Shown here piece by piece: positions 1 through 12,225 of a stretch of DNA of 64,000 nt. The notes under the pieces were generated by a model. That model searched no databases and was not told the DNA's origin. It was given only the letters and a program-made list of their open reading frames with translations. The position numbers and the translations under genes are program-made. Source of the DNA: Asterochloris sp. CNOR1 (Eukaryota; Chlorophyta; Trebouxiophyceae; Trebouxiales; Trebouxiaceae); assembly GCA_963969365.1 (NCBI GenBank), contig OZ017752.1, forward strand, positions 2,852,001 to 2,916,000, given 5' to 3'. Every line of letters starts with the position of its first letter. The first letter of the stretch is position 1.

Positions 1-210
1 GGCTTGGGCTTGCGCAGCATCCAGGAGGTTCTGTCCATGACTCTGGCACAATCTGTTCAATCAAGTTTGAATGACGCATGCGCTGTCTGGACCCCCTCCT
101 GATGCTGCCCCTGGCCCAGCATGCTGCGGCAAGGCTGCACCACCTGCATCTGGCTTGCTGCCAGGTGCCTGCTTCATGCCCCCAAGCAGCTGCACAGCTG
201 CCTGCTGCAG

Positions 211-3200
211 GGCCTGCGCACCGTGATCATCACTGACAGTGAGGAGTTGGGCACGCAGCACCTTCACGATGCTGCCAAGCACCGCGAGCTGTGGCTGTTC
301 TACCCTGATGACAACCCTGTCAGGTGGGCAGGGGCAGGGCGACCAAACTGGGTGCGGGGAGCCTGCAGGCTGTGGGGTGGGCAGGGCATGCAGCAGGAGG
401 CAGCCTGGCAGGCGCTCTGGGCAATCGCAGGCTGCCTTTGCGGGCCGCAAGGGAAACAACAGCAGTGGTTGGCCCCCTGCACTGTTTTCAAAGACCTGCG
501 CTGCATGCCGAAGCCCAGGCAGTGTACAGCAGACCTAGGCCAGGGGCCAACAGGCAGACTTGTCAGGCAGGCAGGGCAGCCCACAATGCAGCCTGCAATC
601 GTCAGCGGACAGACGGCCAGGGGGCATTGCTTTAACTGCATATGAAGGCTTTACTTCGTGAATGAAATTCATCTCGTGCTGTCGCGCCGGCCTAGCAGGG
701 CCACACTTGAGCCCTGCAAGTAGGGCTGCCTGGGAGGCAGCACTGTAGCCTGGAGGTAGTAGGAGCACTAACATTGTCTGAATGCCTGCAGGTCCCACTC
801 AACGCAGGCAGCAGCACCCCAGCGGGAGCAGGCAATGCCTCTTTCAGCATCTAAGACCTGCAGGTCTTGCTTTACAGAGAAGGGCCACCCCTGGACACAG
901 AGCATACAACTGCTTCCTGTATGCTCAAATACAACATTGATGGACCAGCCAGAGCTGAAAATTGCTTGTGCAGAGACATGTCCGGTGTACTTGCTGCTTG
1001 CAGGTCCTACCGCAATGGCAGGACAGTCACTCGCCCCCTGAGCCATGGCTGGGGCATCTGACAGCATAGCTTCTGCCTGCAGTTCAGGCCTGACTGGTCA
1101 CAACACGATGTCCACTGTTGCCTGAGGCCATCGGGTTGACTAAATGCACAGCCGCTGGCTGCAGATCTCACCCAGCAGGTGATGAAACACTCCTTGGTCC
1201 CCATCTGGAAGAGCCTCTGCTGTGACAAGTCATGTGAGGCCAGCACTGCTACCGCCTGCAGGTCCTACCTAGCCGGTGATAGCAGAGCAGCCGTGGCCCC
1301 CTTCCTGGCTCATGCCAGACTGCACCATGACAGCTACAAGTGGATGCTGTTTGGCGACGACGACACCGTTTTCTTCATTGACAACATAGCCGACTTCCTC
1401 AGCGACTTCGACCCGCAGATCCCCTACTTTATCTCTGGTGCGCAGCCTGAGCCTCAGCTCTGCAGGCTGCTGCACTCCTGAGCAGGACTGCGGGCGCCTA
1501 TGCCAATGCACGAACTCCTGAGCAGCTTTAGTGCCTGATACAAGCACTCTAGTGCCCTGTCGTGCAATGTGCTGTCGCAAGCTGCCCTTCAAGCAGTGCC
1601 CGTCATCACACATGGTGCATTGCCAGAGCATGACTTCGATCGGGTGGGCGAGGTGTCTGTCACCATGTGGCCAAACTGGTGTTCGCGCAGTGCCGTGTGG
1701 GTTCATGCCCTGCCTGCCATTGCAACTGGTGACCTGCCAGAACTCAGGCAGGTATGATTCTCCTCATCAACTGAGCAAGCTGGTGTGTGATGTGAGGTGC
1801 TGGACGTCTTGGAGGCTAGCTTTTGCAGTTGCTGCTGGATGTCAAGGGATTTTACAATGCAATATCTGGGCTCCATGACTCTGGCGCCCACCCTGGAGTA
1901 GCCTGTTGTGTTGACTGATGCAGAAATGATGTTAACTGCAGGCACCAGGAGGGCAGGGACTCCTGCTGCATCTGCTGGTGGCAGCGCTCTGAGAGTTGGG
2001 TGTCCTGCTCTGCCTGCAGACAACAACTGGTGGTCGGATCATGGGCACCAGGTAGACAAGGGGTTCCACCCCCACCCATTCTCCCCACGCTGCCGTCCTT
2101 GCCATTCCAACCTCACAGACGACGACATCCTGAGGGACTACAAGCCCCCTGTGGGCTGCCCCTGCACGCCCTACCTGCTCTGCCTGAACGACCTGCAGCT
2201 GGGGTTCAACGCCTGGTGAGCCTGAGCTGTGTTGTGGAGCTGGCTTTCATCTGGTAAATCGGAGGCACCTGGGTGCACATGGGCTGCCCACACCCACCCC
2301 AACTGCTATGCCTGATGCGACCTGCAGCTGTGGTTCAGTGACAGTGAGCCCTCAGATGTTTGTTGGCATTCCTTGTTCCTTTTGTATCATACAGCAGTCG
2401 GGCGCCTATAGGGGCCGCTCCTGCATGACTTGCCTGCTTTACCTGAGTAACTGCAGCTGGGGTTTAGTGCCTGGTATTTCTTGCTGTTAGGTTGGCAGTG
2501 GCTCTCCATGTGTGATGTTGAGAGGGAGCTGGGTGCCTGTAGAGTTCCCTGCATGCCCTACCTGATTCGCCTGGACAATCTGCTGCTGGACATCCATGTC
2601 TGATGAGTGCTATCTGGGGGTGGTGGCGCACCTATGTGGCCTTCTCATCGGGACCTGTTTGTGCACCCAGCAGTGCAGACTGAGGATTCGAAGTGACTTG
2701 ACTGCAGGTGCGACATGCCGCGAGTGCCCTTTAGGTCCTACAGCTTCCATGGAGGCGCCGGGGCCATCCTCAGCGTAGGGCTGCTCAACGCAGTTAACTA
2801 CACTGAGCTGGAGATGTGCGTCCACGCCACGAAGGCACCAGGTCAGCCACTGCCTGCTGCTGTGCATTACCTGGCAGCTCGTGTGGGCATCTGCAGGAGG
2901 TGGCAGCTGGCCAGGCAGGGATTCTCCTGCTCAGCACCCCCCTTGCTGTCCCTGTGGCAGCGCCGCGCCCTGCACTGACACAGCATCCTCTGCTTGCTTT
3001 ATGCTGCCTTGTACTGTTGGAGGGGCCCTCAGGCAGAGCTCAAGCTGCTCAGCTTATTGCTGCACGCTGCCCGCTGCCCGCTGACCTAAAGAAAGGTCAA
3101 ATCTTATTTGCCTCATGCCAGCCTCCCACCATAGATGCTGCAGCACCCATGCGTGCAGTACCTGCGCATCAGAGGCTGAAAGGCCCATCTGCTGCTGGTG

Positions 3201-6075
3201 CTGGCAAGGCACATGGGTAGGAGGCAGCCATGCTTCTCACAGGCCACAGGGAGCGGTGGCATAGTATCTGCAGTCAGGTGTGCAGCTCCCCAGCCCTCAA
3301 GAAAATGTGACTTGTGCCCTGCAGGTGGTGACTCCATGCTTCAGGTTTGCCTCTGGCAGCAGGGCTTTGCAACGACAGACCCAGGGATGGGCCTGACAGA
3401 TACAAACATCCAGATGTTTGACCCTGGCACAGAGGACCGCCAGGGGCTCATGCGGGGATGGGCTGCTGCCATGGAGGGCCGCTGCGACGCAGCCTGCCAG
3501 GTGAGCACAGCTTCTGGCCCATCGCTCAGAGCCGATGCACATAAGTGCATGAAGCAGCCTCCGTGACACTGACGCAGGTTGTCTCTGTGACTTTGCATGT
3601 GCTGAACCTCTGGCGCCATGCTGAAGACAGGGGCACTCCACATGACAGGCTTACTCAGTGTGTGCATTGCTTGCCCTGCAGGGGAAGCTCAAGCACACCC
3701 TGACGCTGCATCTCAAGTCGAGCGCCTTTGAGGTGCTGGGGTGGGCAGCAGAGTACATGAGGGCCCTCAGCCGCATGTACACGGCCTACAGGGCTTGGGT
3801 GAAGGACAATGTGAGTCTGCTGCATGCTGCTCACTTTGACGCCCTTAGAGGCATTTGAGAGCCATTGCACCACCTTGGGTGATCGCCTGTGAGTCTGCTG
3901 CATAAAATTGTTGACAGTTAAGCAGCATTGCACCCACCTCTGACCCTGCTGTGCCCTGTGTGCTAACAGTGACATGCTGAACGGGAACAGAGCCCCTAGT
4001 GCCGAGGCATTATGCGGCAGGTCTGTCGCAGCAAAGCAATCCTCCTGGGCGTCCCAGCTTTCACTGAGAACTGCCCCACTCTCTCTGACGTGAACAGCAT
4101 TGGAAGACAGCTCCAGTGCATCTGGCCTGCCAACAGCACGTCCCTGTGCTTTTGCTGAAAGGCCTGGTGCTGCAGGCGGTGATGAGTCCCAAGGACGTGG
4201 AGGCCCGCAAGGTTGCCAGGGACGCCAGCAAGGCTGAATTCACAGCCAAGGGAGTGCAGGTCAGCACCTTGCAAGTGATCGGGACTGTCCAGCTGGTTGC
4301 ACTGCTACTGCCACACCCGACATGGTTCAAATCCGCCGAGGTGCAGGTCAGCGCGTGGCAGTTATGCAGAATTGCCGTGCTGGATGCACCGCTTCTGTCA
4401 CGCCCGAGACCATTCATAGCCGCGTCAGGTGAGTGCCTGGCAAGTGAACAGCACTGCCGTACTGGATGCGTACCGCTTGTGCCATGCCTGTTACCATTCA
4501 TAGCGCCGGGGGGTCAGGTGAGTGCCTCGCAAGTGAACAGGATTGCCCAGCTAGATGCGTACCCCTTCTGCCATGCCTGTTACAATTCAGAGCCCAGGGG
4601 GTGCAGGTCAGTGCATGGCAACTAAATAGAGTTGCTCAGCTGGACATGTCATTCTTGCTCTGCCCCCAAATGTAAGACCGCTAAGGGGGTGCAGGCTTGG
4701 CTAGAGTTGCTTTGCAACCAACACTGAGCATCAGCCCTGCTCTCCCCTGGCCTCTGCTGATGGTCGGTATCATCAACGCTGCTGGCCGTGGCCATGACTG
4801 GAACTTCCTCGCCAAGCTTCAGACCAGCGCTGCCTGGCTTGGAAAGGCGCACAGCGTGTGATGCGAGTTATATTAGCAAAGGTTGACTGTCAGGTCTCTG
4901 TCGCAGACTGGGTCAGCCTGTAAAGCAGAGGAGCCTGCTCAGGCGTGGTCCTGCAGTGCACAAGGCATGCAAGGTCGACGTAAAGTCCCCGTCCACAACC
5001 AAATCCCCATCTAAGCTCTCTGTTGCTGCAGGGACCTCCTGTAGACGCTCAGCTCTGTGCCAACCTGACAATCAGTTCAGGTGTTCAGTGGTGCAGGCAT
5101 GGGCAACACAAGTAGTGATTCTCCTCGAGTGCTGTTCAGGCATGGCTGGATGCTGCGGGCGATGCACTGGCATGGGAGCAGCAGCGGCGCGACCAGTGGG
5201 CAGCCATGTCCCTCGAGCAGCGGGAGGAGCTGCGAGCCAGCCAGTGGAGCCAGATGCGGGCAGAGCAGCAGGCACGGCCACTTGCGGGGGGCAGCGCTGC
5301 CCTGGCACAGCCCCAGCATGCGGGGTGAGGGCGGTGTTGCCACTGCTGGGGTTGCAAAGGGCAAAGGGGTTGCACCACATCAGGCATGGGCGCTGGCAGG
5401 GAACAGTGCCTCTGTCGCGCAGGCTCAGCATCCAGACTGGGGGTGGAGCGGGGCACGGCGGTTGTTTGCACAGGGAAGGGGCGGGCCAGCAATCTGGGCT
5501 GCTGCCCCATTTGACTCAGTGCCAGCATGCAGTGTGAGGGCAGTCCTGTTGTGACTGGTCTGCATGACATGAAGGGGGCTGCAGCAGCAGGCAGGGGGCA
5601 GCACTGCCATGGAAGTGGCACATCATGCAGGCTGGGGGAGGTTGTGCTGCTGCTCATTCTGCAGCTAGGTGAAGTGGGGGTGCTTCAAGAGACCTGCGTT
5701 CAGCCCGCGAGGTGCAGCCGCTGGCAGGGGCAGCAATGCTGCCATGAGTCAGGCCAAGCATGCAAAATCTGGCCTGCACAGCACGGCACTGGGTAGGGGT
5801 GACATCTAAGTTTCGCCCTGAGCGTGGAATGCTGAATGTGGAGTAAAACCTGCACCATAGAGGTTGCTGGCCCTCTGCCACTGCTTCATGTTGTAGCCTT
5901 CTGCAGTCAAGCCTGTCTCCTTCTTGAGCTATTCTGTCTGCTGCTTGCAGGGGAAGCGCCAACACATGACTTCCCTGCGACCAACCCCTGTGACATGGCG
6001 GTGCTGCCCGCTCAGCGCTGGACCTCACGGCCTTTCATTCCCTGCCAAGTTGCATTGGTGCTCACACAGCCTTAA
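211..6075 (+). CDS. Fringe/DUF604-like glycosyltransferase (GT31-like), 5' partial
   Basis: Phase-matched exons: 211-323, 1262-1437, 2020-2215, 2708-2841, 3325-3500, 3682-3810, 4176-4259, 5140-5324; a likely terminal exon is 5951-6075 (TAA). The protein carries YKWMLFGDDDTVFFIDN, the DDD metal-binding motif of Fringe-type glycosyltransferases, then GGAGAILS and a Met/Leu-rich segment with GFATTDPG, as in plant DUF604 proteins. By family it should be a Golgi type-II enzyme transferring a sugar from a nucleotide-sugar; substrate unknown. The 5140-5324 exon is Gln/Arg-rich (LEQREELRASQW) and looks like a C-terminal extension. The splice phase from 5324 into 5951 does not close, so one small exon is missing or the 3' end is mis-assigned. 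The signal-anchor exon would lie before the window. Introns hold three separate arrays of junction repeats. Confidence 0.72.
785..1270 (+). repeat. Acceptor-junction echoes upstream of glycosyltransferase exon 1262
   Basis: The acceptor of the DDD exon reads cctgcag|gtcctacc at 1255-1269. Near-copies stand at about 785-800 (cctgcaggtcccac), 857-870 (acctgcaggtcttgc) and 994-1015 (cttgcaggtcctaccgcaa). The copy at 994 matches eight exon bases after the AG. Only the last site joins in frame to the previous exon and yields RSYLAGDSRAAVAPFLAHA. Confidence 0.6.
2200..2605 (+). repeat. Donor-junction echoes, about 124-bp period
   Basis: The end of exon 2020-2215 (gcctgaacgacctgcagctg ... gcctg|gtgag) recurs in degraded form at about 2312-2360, 2436-2480 and 2560-2605, a spacing near 124 bp. 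The first copies keep 'cctgcagctgtggttcagtg' and 'ctgcagctggggtttagtgc'. The later copies lose the GT donor. Confidence 0.6.
4250..4700 (+). repeat. 87-bp tandem array seeded by a splice donor
   Basis: Exon 4176-4259 ends gtgcag|gtcagc. The motif gtgcaggtcag/gtcaggtgagtg repeats at 4254, 4341, 4424, 4513, 4601 and 4689, a period of 83-89 bp. Shared interior blocks include 'gcaagtgaacag', 'ggatgcgtacc' and 'ccatgcctgttac'. Most copies retain a usable GTCAGC/GTGAGT donor. The authentic exon is the first copy, because its reading frame joins the exon at 5140. Confidence 0.8.
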
Positions 6076-6298
6076 AATCGCATTCCCTTTCCCTTTCTGC
6101 TTTGAATGAGGGCCGTTGTCTCCTTGCCCCTCATATGGGCGACTTCTGGCAGCACCAGCTGGGCGTGACCCTCTGTGGTTGTGCACACCAATTCATCCTT
6201 TTGACCACTGCCTGTGGTGTTGAAGGATTTCATTGCAGTATGCTTCAAAGTGAATAGCTCCCATGCTTCAGTGAAGCCTCTGATATTGAAGAGGAAAG
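6076..6298. other. Convergent 3' flanks
   Basis: 223 bp between the stop of the plus-strand glycosyltransferase and the stop of the minus-strand amidohydrolase. It should hold both 3' UTRs. No TGTAA signal was seen on either strand. The short open frames here show no family similarity. Confidence 0.6.
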
Positions 6299-9200
6299 TC
6301 ACAGCTCGTCCCTCGTATTATGCTGCAAAGACTCCAGCAAGTAGGAGTAGAGGGAGGCTGTTGCCAGGGCAACGTCTGGGCCATCCACATGCTCCAGCGG
6401 AGAGTGGCTGACACCGTCCCGGCACCGCACAAACAGCATGCCCACCTGCACAGACATCATGCATGTTGTTCAGGCATGTGCGCCAGGAAGATCACCATGC
6501 ATGCAAACATGCAGGATTGGGAGGGATGACTGCCTTGTGCAAGTACAGGCAGGGGTAGTCATAAGTCAGCTGCAGGCTATGGCATGTCTGCCTCCTTGAG
6601 GCACCATTCTGGCAACATATAATTTGCAGGTGCAGCTGTGGACCTATAAGTCCAGGCCATCATGCCCTGTATTGGCTTGCAACAGCATACATTGCCAAGA
6701 CTCGTACAAAGGCCCTGAGGTATAGAAGCAAAGCACATCTGAGATATGAGTCTGACCTTGGTAAGCTTGGAAAGAGGCATGGCATCGTGCCCTGCCCCAC
6801 TGGCAAGTGTTGGAACTTCCTCTGCAGGGTTGCTGTCAAGCTGCAGCGCCTGCACTTGACATTTTGCTTCCGGTGTGCAGCCACTAGATTAGGTTGCTAA
6901 GGAAGTAGCTTGGACTTAAGCAGGAGACTGTTACCAAGCTGCAGCACCTGCTGCTCAGCATCACTCTTCCCTACAAATTCATGGTGCAGCGGCCGCACAG
7001 CAGAGGTTGGCTGCAAGCTGGTCTCGAGCTTCCTACAGCATGAGTACTGGCCCCTTCGTGGTGCAGACCTGCTGTCAGGCTCTGAAACTGCTTGACAACG
7101 CAGAACTAGGGGACTGCTGGAAGCAGCAATTGGACTGCATCACAGTGCAGTCCACACACCTTGTAAGCCTGCTGTGAGGCCTTCTGAAACTGCTTGACAA
7201 TGGCTGGGTCTGCCAGCACTGTTGCGGTCTGCTGGATGACGTCAGCAGTGCACTGCACGCCGCGCCTTGCGCACAGGGCTGGCACGGCCTCAAGGAAGCT
7301 CCGCACCACTGCAGCTCGCACATCCTCCTCTTGTGACCTGCAGACCAGAAGGCAGCAGGATGTTGGACCTCAGTATGACTTGTGGGAGGTTAAGCAGTAT
7401 TCACTCTTCCACTTCAGCCCGTCGCGATGTCCCTCATGGGACCTGCACAGCTGAGATATGTTTTTGCCACAGCAAGATGTGTCCTTTGCAGGACATTTTG
7501 CTGAAGATGGTCAGCGCAGCAGCGACCTACCTGTCTTCACAACAATGCTTGCCTTTTGCCTGCCAGTTTCAGCCATTTGTATTCACATGACAATAACTGC
7601 AGCTGTCCATGGACAGGGACAGCTGCTGCCTTGGCATCAACAGTGAGGCTGGCCCAGGGATGGAGTTGACGGCCTCCAGAGTCAGAGTGAGTCTGTGGTC
7701 AACAAACTTGAAACAACAAACATGCCTGCTCCTGGACAGCAGCACGTGCTGACCTGATGTCCACAGTGAAGTTGGCAGCGCCAGGGATGACGTTGCTGGC
7801 CCCTGGCCACAACGTGAGCTGCCCCACCGTGCAGACCAGGCTGCCATCGCTCTTGGCATCTGCCGGGACCCCGTCAGCAGCCTGGCCGCTCAGGTAGCCC
7901 CCGTTGCAACGCTTCTCGAGGGTGCCCATGGCCTCGGCGGCAGCGGCCAGGGGGTCGTGCCGCAGGCGCATCGGGATGGTGCCAGCGTGGCCCTGTACCA
8001 GCAGGACAGCTTCAGGAACGCTGCAAATCCTGCACAGACCTGCGAAGGGATCATGAGCGGCGGCGATTGAGGCGCAGGACCTCAGAGCTTGTGCTGCAGG
8101 CGCATTGGGATGGGCTGTTGTGCCAGGGCCTTGCCAGCATAGCCCTGCAACAGTGGCAAGGCCCCAGCATCACGGCGCTCTGCAGAATTCAGTGTCACCC
8201 ATTACGCGGGTGCCAGTCAGGATGTCTGCCATCACGCCCAGCAGCAGTGACATCGGGAATGAAAACAGCCCTGCATGGCCACCTGGTTTACAATGCTGTG
8301 CTGCCCTTGCACAGCCCCTGTCAAGCACGTCCGCTGCCCACCTGAGTGCCCCGCATTGTCACATGGATCCGCATCTGCCCAGCAATGGCCGACACAGCTC
8401 CCAGCGGCTGCCCAGCAGCCTCAAGCACTGGTCCCTGTTCCAGATGCACCTCCAGATACTGCTTCACCTGCAAGACAATGCACAACCATTCCTTTGCTTT
8501 CCAAGGGCTTGACTGCTGTTGCAAGCGCAGCTTTCCCCTCCAGATACTCCTCCAGACAATGTTTTCAAAGGAAGTGCCTAGCTTCTTGGTGCACTCCAGG
8601 ACTCAAGTGGCTGGCATGGCTTGTGTCAGCCTTGTTCACCACCACCTATCGTCTTCCCCTCTGCAGGCTGACAGGAATGCACGACACCTTGCAATTGAGT
8701 CTCCAGGGCTTGAGCATGGCTATGTAAGACCCGCAACCCTTCAGCTGCAGATTTTTGTACCTATCGACTCGCACCACGAGAGCCAGTTCTTGAGGGCAAG
8801 ACGGTGGTGCAGAGGTGCAGCGCACGTCATGCCCGCTGCATACCTGCCGACAGAATGCAGGTGCAGGCGCACCTCCATTGCCTGCTAACATGCATGATGG
8901 CCTTAGCAAAAGCAGCGACTCAGGGTGATCAAGCTCTGCATATGGGCCAGCGATCAGTGGGCCTGCAACTGCCCAGCAGTGCAGCAAGCAATGCTGCTCT
9001 GCATGCACAAATAAACATCATTTGCAGACCCAGCTGCACAAGCGCAGGCAGCAGCCCCTGCAGCTACATGTAGACCGCCACCTTGTGCTGAGCGTGCAAG
9101 CAATCCTCGTGTATGCTGCCCAAACCTGGCTCATACGTCATTGCTGCAGATGAACACAACGCTGTTTGTCCACAAGCACCACTGCAGAGTACCAAACAAA

Positions 9201-11886
9201 CATCTGCCGGCTTGGAAAGCCTGAGGAAGCATACCTGACTGGAAGCGAATGCTAGTTTCTTCAGGCTTGCATCAGATGCGTCCAGGCCGTGCTGCTTGAG
9301 CACGTCGCCCACTGCCAGGCCGTCGACATCACGGCTGACCAGCCTGTCTGACCCCACCAGGGTTCCTGCCACTGCAGAGCTGCCCAGGAAGGTTGTCCCA
9401 AACCTGCACAGGCATGCAGGGGACAGGTGCTTGGGTCTGCATGGCTTCTCACATCAACAAATACATGGCTTCCCTCTGGCAGACATGAGCCAGCCTGCGC
9501 AGCTTGCCCAGGCAGCTGGACGGTCAATTCAGCTTCAGGGCTCATGACACTCTCAGGCCCATACTGCCACAGGCTTTGACCACCAGTCTTCCAAGCTTGT
9601 CACTCAGTAGCAGCTGTAATGACAATACGAGCTGCCCTTCCTGGCTCTGACGGATGCGCACTATTGCTCCCTGTAGCCTGAACCCTCCAGCTCGTATGAG
9701 GACAACCTGCTGCTCTGCAAGAGTTGACTGCCCTGGCCCACTGCTCCACCACAAGCCGCTTTACATCAGGCGGTCTGGTTGGTTCAGGCAGTCCAGTGGC
9801 AGCTCAACTGGTGAAAGCAGCTCAGCTGGCAGAGTCAGCTGGCCTGCCAGCGCACGACACTGCCCATCACTGATAAAACCCACGATCCATTCCATGACAG
9901 CAAGTATACCACAGTGATGGCATGGTCAGCGGGCCTGCCAGCGCCTCAAGCTCACATCACAGCTCCCGGATAGCTGCAATGATACTGTTAACTCCGGGCA
10001 GCTCAGCAATGCACCGTTGTACTGCAGCTCACCTAACACCCTCCTCCTCTGAGAAGGCTATGAGCTCAACAGGGCTGGGCAGGAGCTTGCCAGCCTCAGG
10101 CACCAGATCCCCCAGGCTCTTGCTCCCATCCAGCAGCTGTTGCAAGCCCTGCTGGGTCAGCTTTCCAGCATCTGCTGCAGCCTGCTGGGCAGTAAAGGTC
10201 AAAGGTTGCGACTGTCAGGGATGGCCCTGGATGGTGGCAGTACAGCGGCTGTCCTCCAGACAGACGTGGGCCTCCCAGCCAGGCTCAGGCCATCTGTAAT
10301 GCTGCAGCAAAGCATTAGCAGCTCTGCCTGGCTGCTGCCGGCCCAATGCTGGTGGCCCCAGCAGGAGCATGACAGAGGCCTGGCACAGCACACACTGTCA
10401 GCAGATGCGCCTTTCCAAGGGCCGCCTGCTAGAAGCACAAACACTGCCAGCCAGGCAGCATGCCAGCCAGCAAACAGTGCAGGCAGGCAGGCCCTGCCTG
10501 ACTGGGCCACCAGCCCTGCAAGCACTCTCAGACGAGATTGCAGCAAACCATGGCGCTTAAACCTCGACAAGCAGCCCTCTAAAGCAGCTAGCCCCAAGAG
10601 CAGAGGTACTGTATTGCATCTCGCCGCAAGAGGACTAGTCACTTGTGGGCCGGCCCTTGGAGCATCTGGCAATGCAGTATTGGGGTGCACCTTGGTTGCC
10701 ATGCAGCCCAGCATCTCCTCACGGCCTGAGGTGACATGTCGCACACAGCATGGTGACTGGCATCCACCATCCTTTTGAAAGCATGCCAGCATTTGAGCAT
10801 CCCTGCCTACACAAGCACCCCCTCCAGTGCGGCCGACCCCACAACAGTACCAGAGCAGCGTTCATGACAAAACAAAGCACTGCTGCAGAGCCCCTGCCAG
10901 CAGGACTGAGCACTGTCCTGTCTGACGCAGCCTCACACCGCACAGGGTACCTTGCCTGCCACACACAAGATGAGCAGCGCCCCTCTTGCTGGGCATGCCA
11001 GAAGTGCGACGTTCATCCCAAGGGGTGCGGCAGCTGACCTGCACCAGCAGCCCCTCCAGCGCTGCCAGCCCCACGATGATCCCCAGGGCGCCGTCAAACT
11101 TGCCCGCGTCCCTCACGGTGTCGTAGTGGGACCCCAGCAGCACAGCGGGCTCTCCTGGGTGCGCCCCGTCTGCGCGGCCGTGCACATTGCCCACACCGTC
11201 CTTCCAAGTGCGCAGGCCTGCCGCGCTGAACCATGTTTCCAGCTGCACGGGTATGAGAGGCAGCATCAGTTGCAGACTGTGACTGGAACCCGTAAGGTGG
11301 GGCCTTCCAGATGCATAGGCTGGCTGCCATGGTGTGGCATGCAGGCTGCAACGACAGCAGCGGCAACGTCTGATGTAGGCTGTGACCCGCACCCACATGG
11401 AGGGACGCACACCTTCCTTCTTAGGTGTGCAAGCATGGTGCAGCAACTGGTCTTTAAGCTGTACATGTAGGAATGCAAATATGGGGAGTGCCCGCTAGGC
11501 AGCCCAGGAGGGGAGGCCGGCAGTGCACTGTTTGGAAGCATGAGAAGCGTGAAGTGCTGCAGCTGATGCTTCGTGCAAGACGAAAGGTGCCTCCAATTGG
11601 CTTGTGTTGATGCACATGCAGTCCTGCTGAATACAAACAGGTCAGGCCTTGGTCCAGAACGTATGCTTGAGGGTGTGGTTTGCAGGACTTGCATTGTCTG
11701 AACCAAGTGCCAGGTTGCAGGTACAGTCAGGCTGAGCAACACATCAGGCTGCATTCAACAGCATTCTGCCGAGGTGACCTGTGTTGCTGCCTTTTGGTGA
11801 GCAGGGCTGTAGAAGGTTCGCTCCAGGGAGTCAGACTTGTCACTGATCTGTAGAGGCAGCATTGCATACGTCTCAGGCCGGTGCAT
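6299..11886 (-). CDS. AAH: Allantoate amidohydrolase / ureidoglycolate amidohydrolase family (M20)
   Basis: Nine exons join with closed phase into 467 residues: 11886-11779, 11242-11039, 10181-10033, 9403-9235, 8467-8342, 7992-7754, 7337-7160, 6840-6757, 6445-6299. Dinuclear-metal motifs of the family are intact: GSHYDTVRDAGKFDGALG, the Glu pair in SEEEGVRF, LEVHLEQGPVLE, GHAGTIPMRLRHDP, SGAGHDAM and GVSHSPLEHV. RTWKDGVGNVHGR resembles plant allantoate amidohydrolase, but ureidoglycolate amidohydrolase is a close paralogue and cannot be excluded. Role: release of ammonium from purine-derived ureides. The chain ends HNTRDEL, an ER-retrieval-type tail, yet the first Met (after an in-frame stop) is not followed by an obvious signal peptide, so a targeting exon may be missing. 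It shares a 339-bp divergent promoter with the next gene. Confidence 0.92.
7955..8150 (-). repeat. Acceptor-junction echo beside amidohydrolase exon 7992
   Basis: Plus-strand text at 7964-8000 (caggcgcatcgggatggtgc, then ggccctgtaccag) recurs diverged at 8098-8150 (caggcgcattgggatgggct, then agccctgcaacag). On the minus strand this is the acceptor plus about 35 bases of the GHAGTIPMRL exon. The copy lies in the intron upstream. Confidence 0.55.
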
Positions 11887-12225
11887 TCATTGCAAGTCGC
11901 GGCAGCTGCTGAGAAACAAGCTGCAAACAGGCTCCTGTGCATGCCTGGCCAAGCTCCTGCAGCAGCTGGTTGGGCCGTGTTTCCAGCAGCTGCTTTTGGA
12001 CCTGCTGCAGTAAAGTCGCTGCACAGCATCGAGTACATGATGAACTTATTTGACCTGACATGTGAAGAGACAGAGACTCAGTGAGGGCTCACCTTGTGAA
12101 GTTGCAGACATTGCGACACTGAGGGTGGCCAAGCAGCAGGCAATCAGTGCCCAGATCACCATTGTGCCCCAGCTCCTGGTCAAAACTCAAATCAGAGTCA
12201 AACGTGACCTGTCTCTGCAACCACC
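11887..12225. promoter_or_regulatory. Divergent promoter between amidohydrolase and glyoxalase-like gene
   Basis: 339 bp separate the two predicted start codons, which point away from each other, so it should serve both genes. No core motif could be assigned. The open frames across it show no family resemblance. An upstream targeting exon of the amidohydrolase could also fall here. Confidence 0.45.

Noticed and set aside
4250-4700. CRISPR-like array
   Set aside because: Units are contiguous and diverged throughout with no constant repeat plus unique spacer, and they lie inside a spliced eukaryotic gene.
5324-5951. Frameshift in the glycosyltransferase gene
   Set aside because: The phase mismatch between the last two exons is more simply explained by an unrecognised small exon; the upstream eight exons join without error.
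8831-8880. Extra amidohydrolase exon encoding AMEVRLHLHSVG
   Set aside because: It has acceptable splice sites but would break the phase between exons 9403-9235 and 8467-8342, which already join correctly.
10140-10792. Long overlapping open frames on both strands (197-212 aa)
   Set aside because: They lack family motifs. The amidohydrolase exon at 10181-10033 and its phase-matched neighbours place most of this stretch in an intron; absence of stops reflects C/G- and CAG-rich composition.
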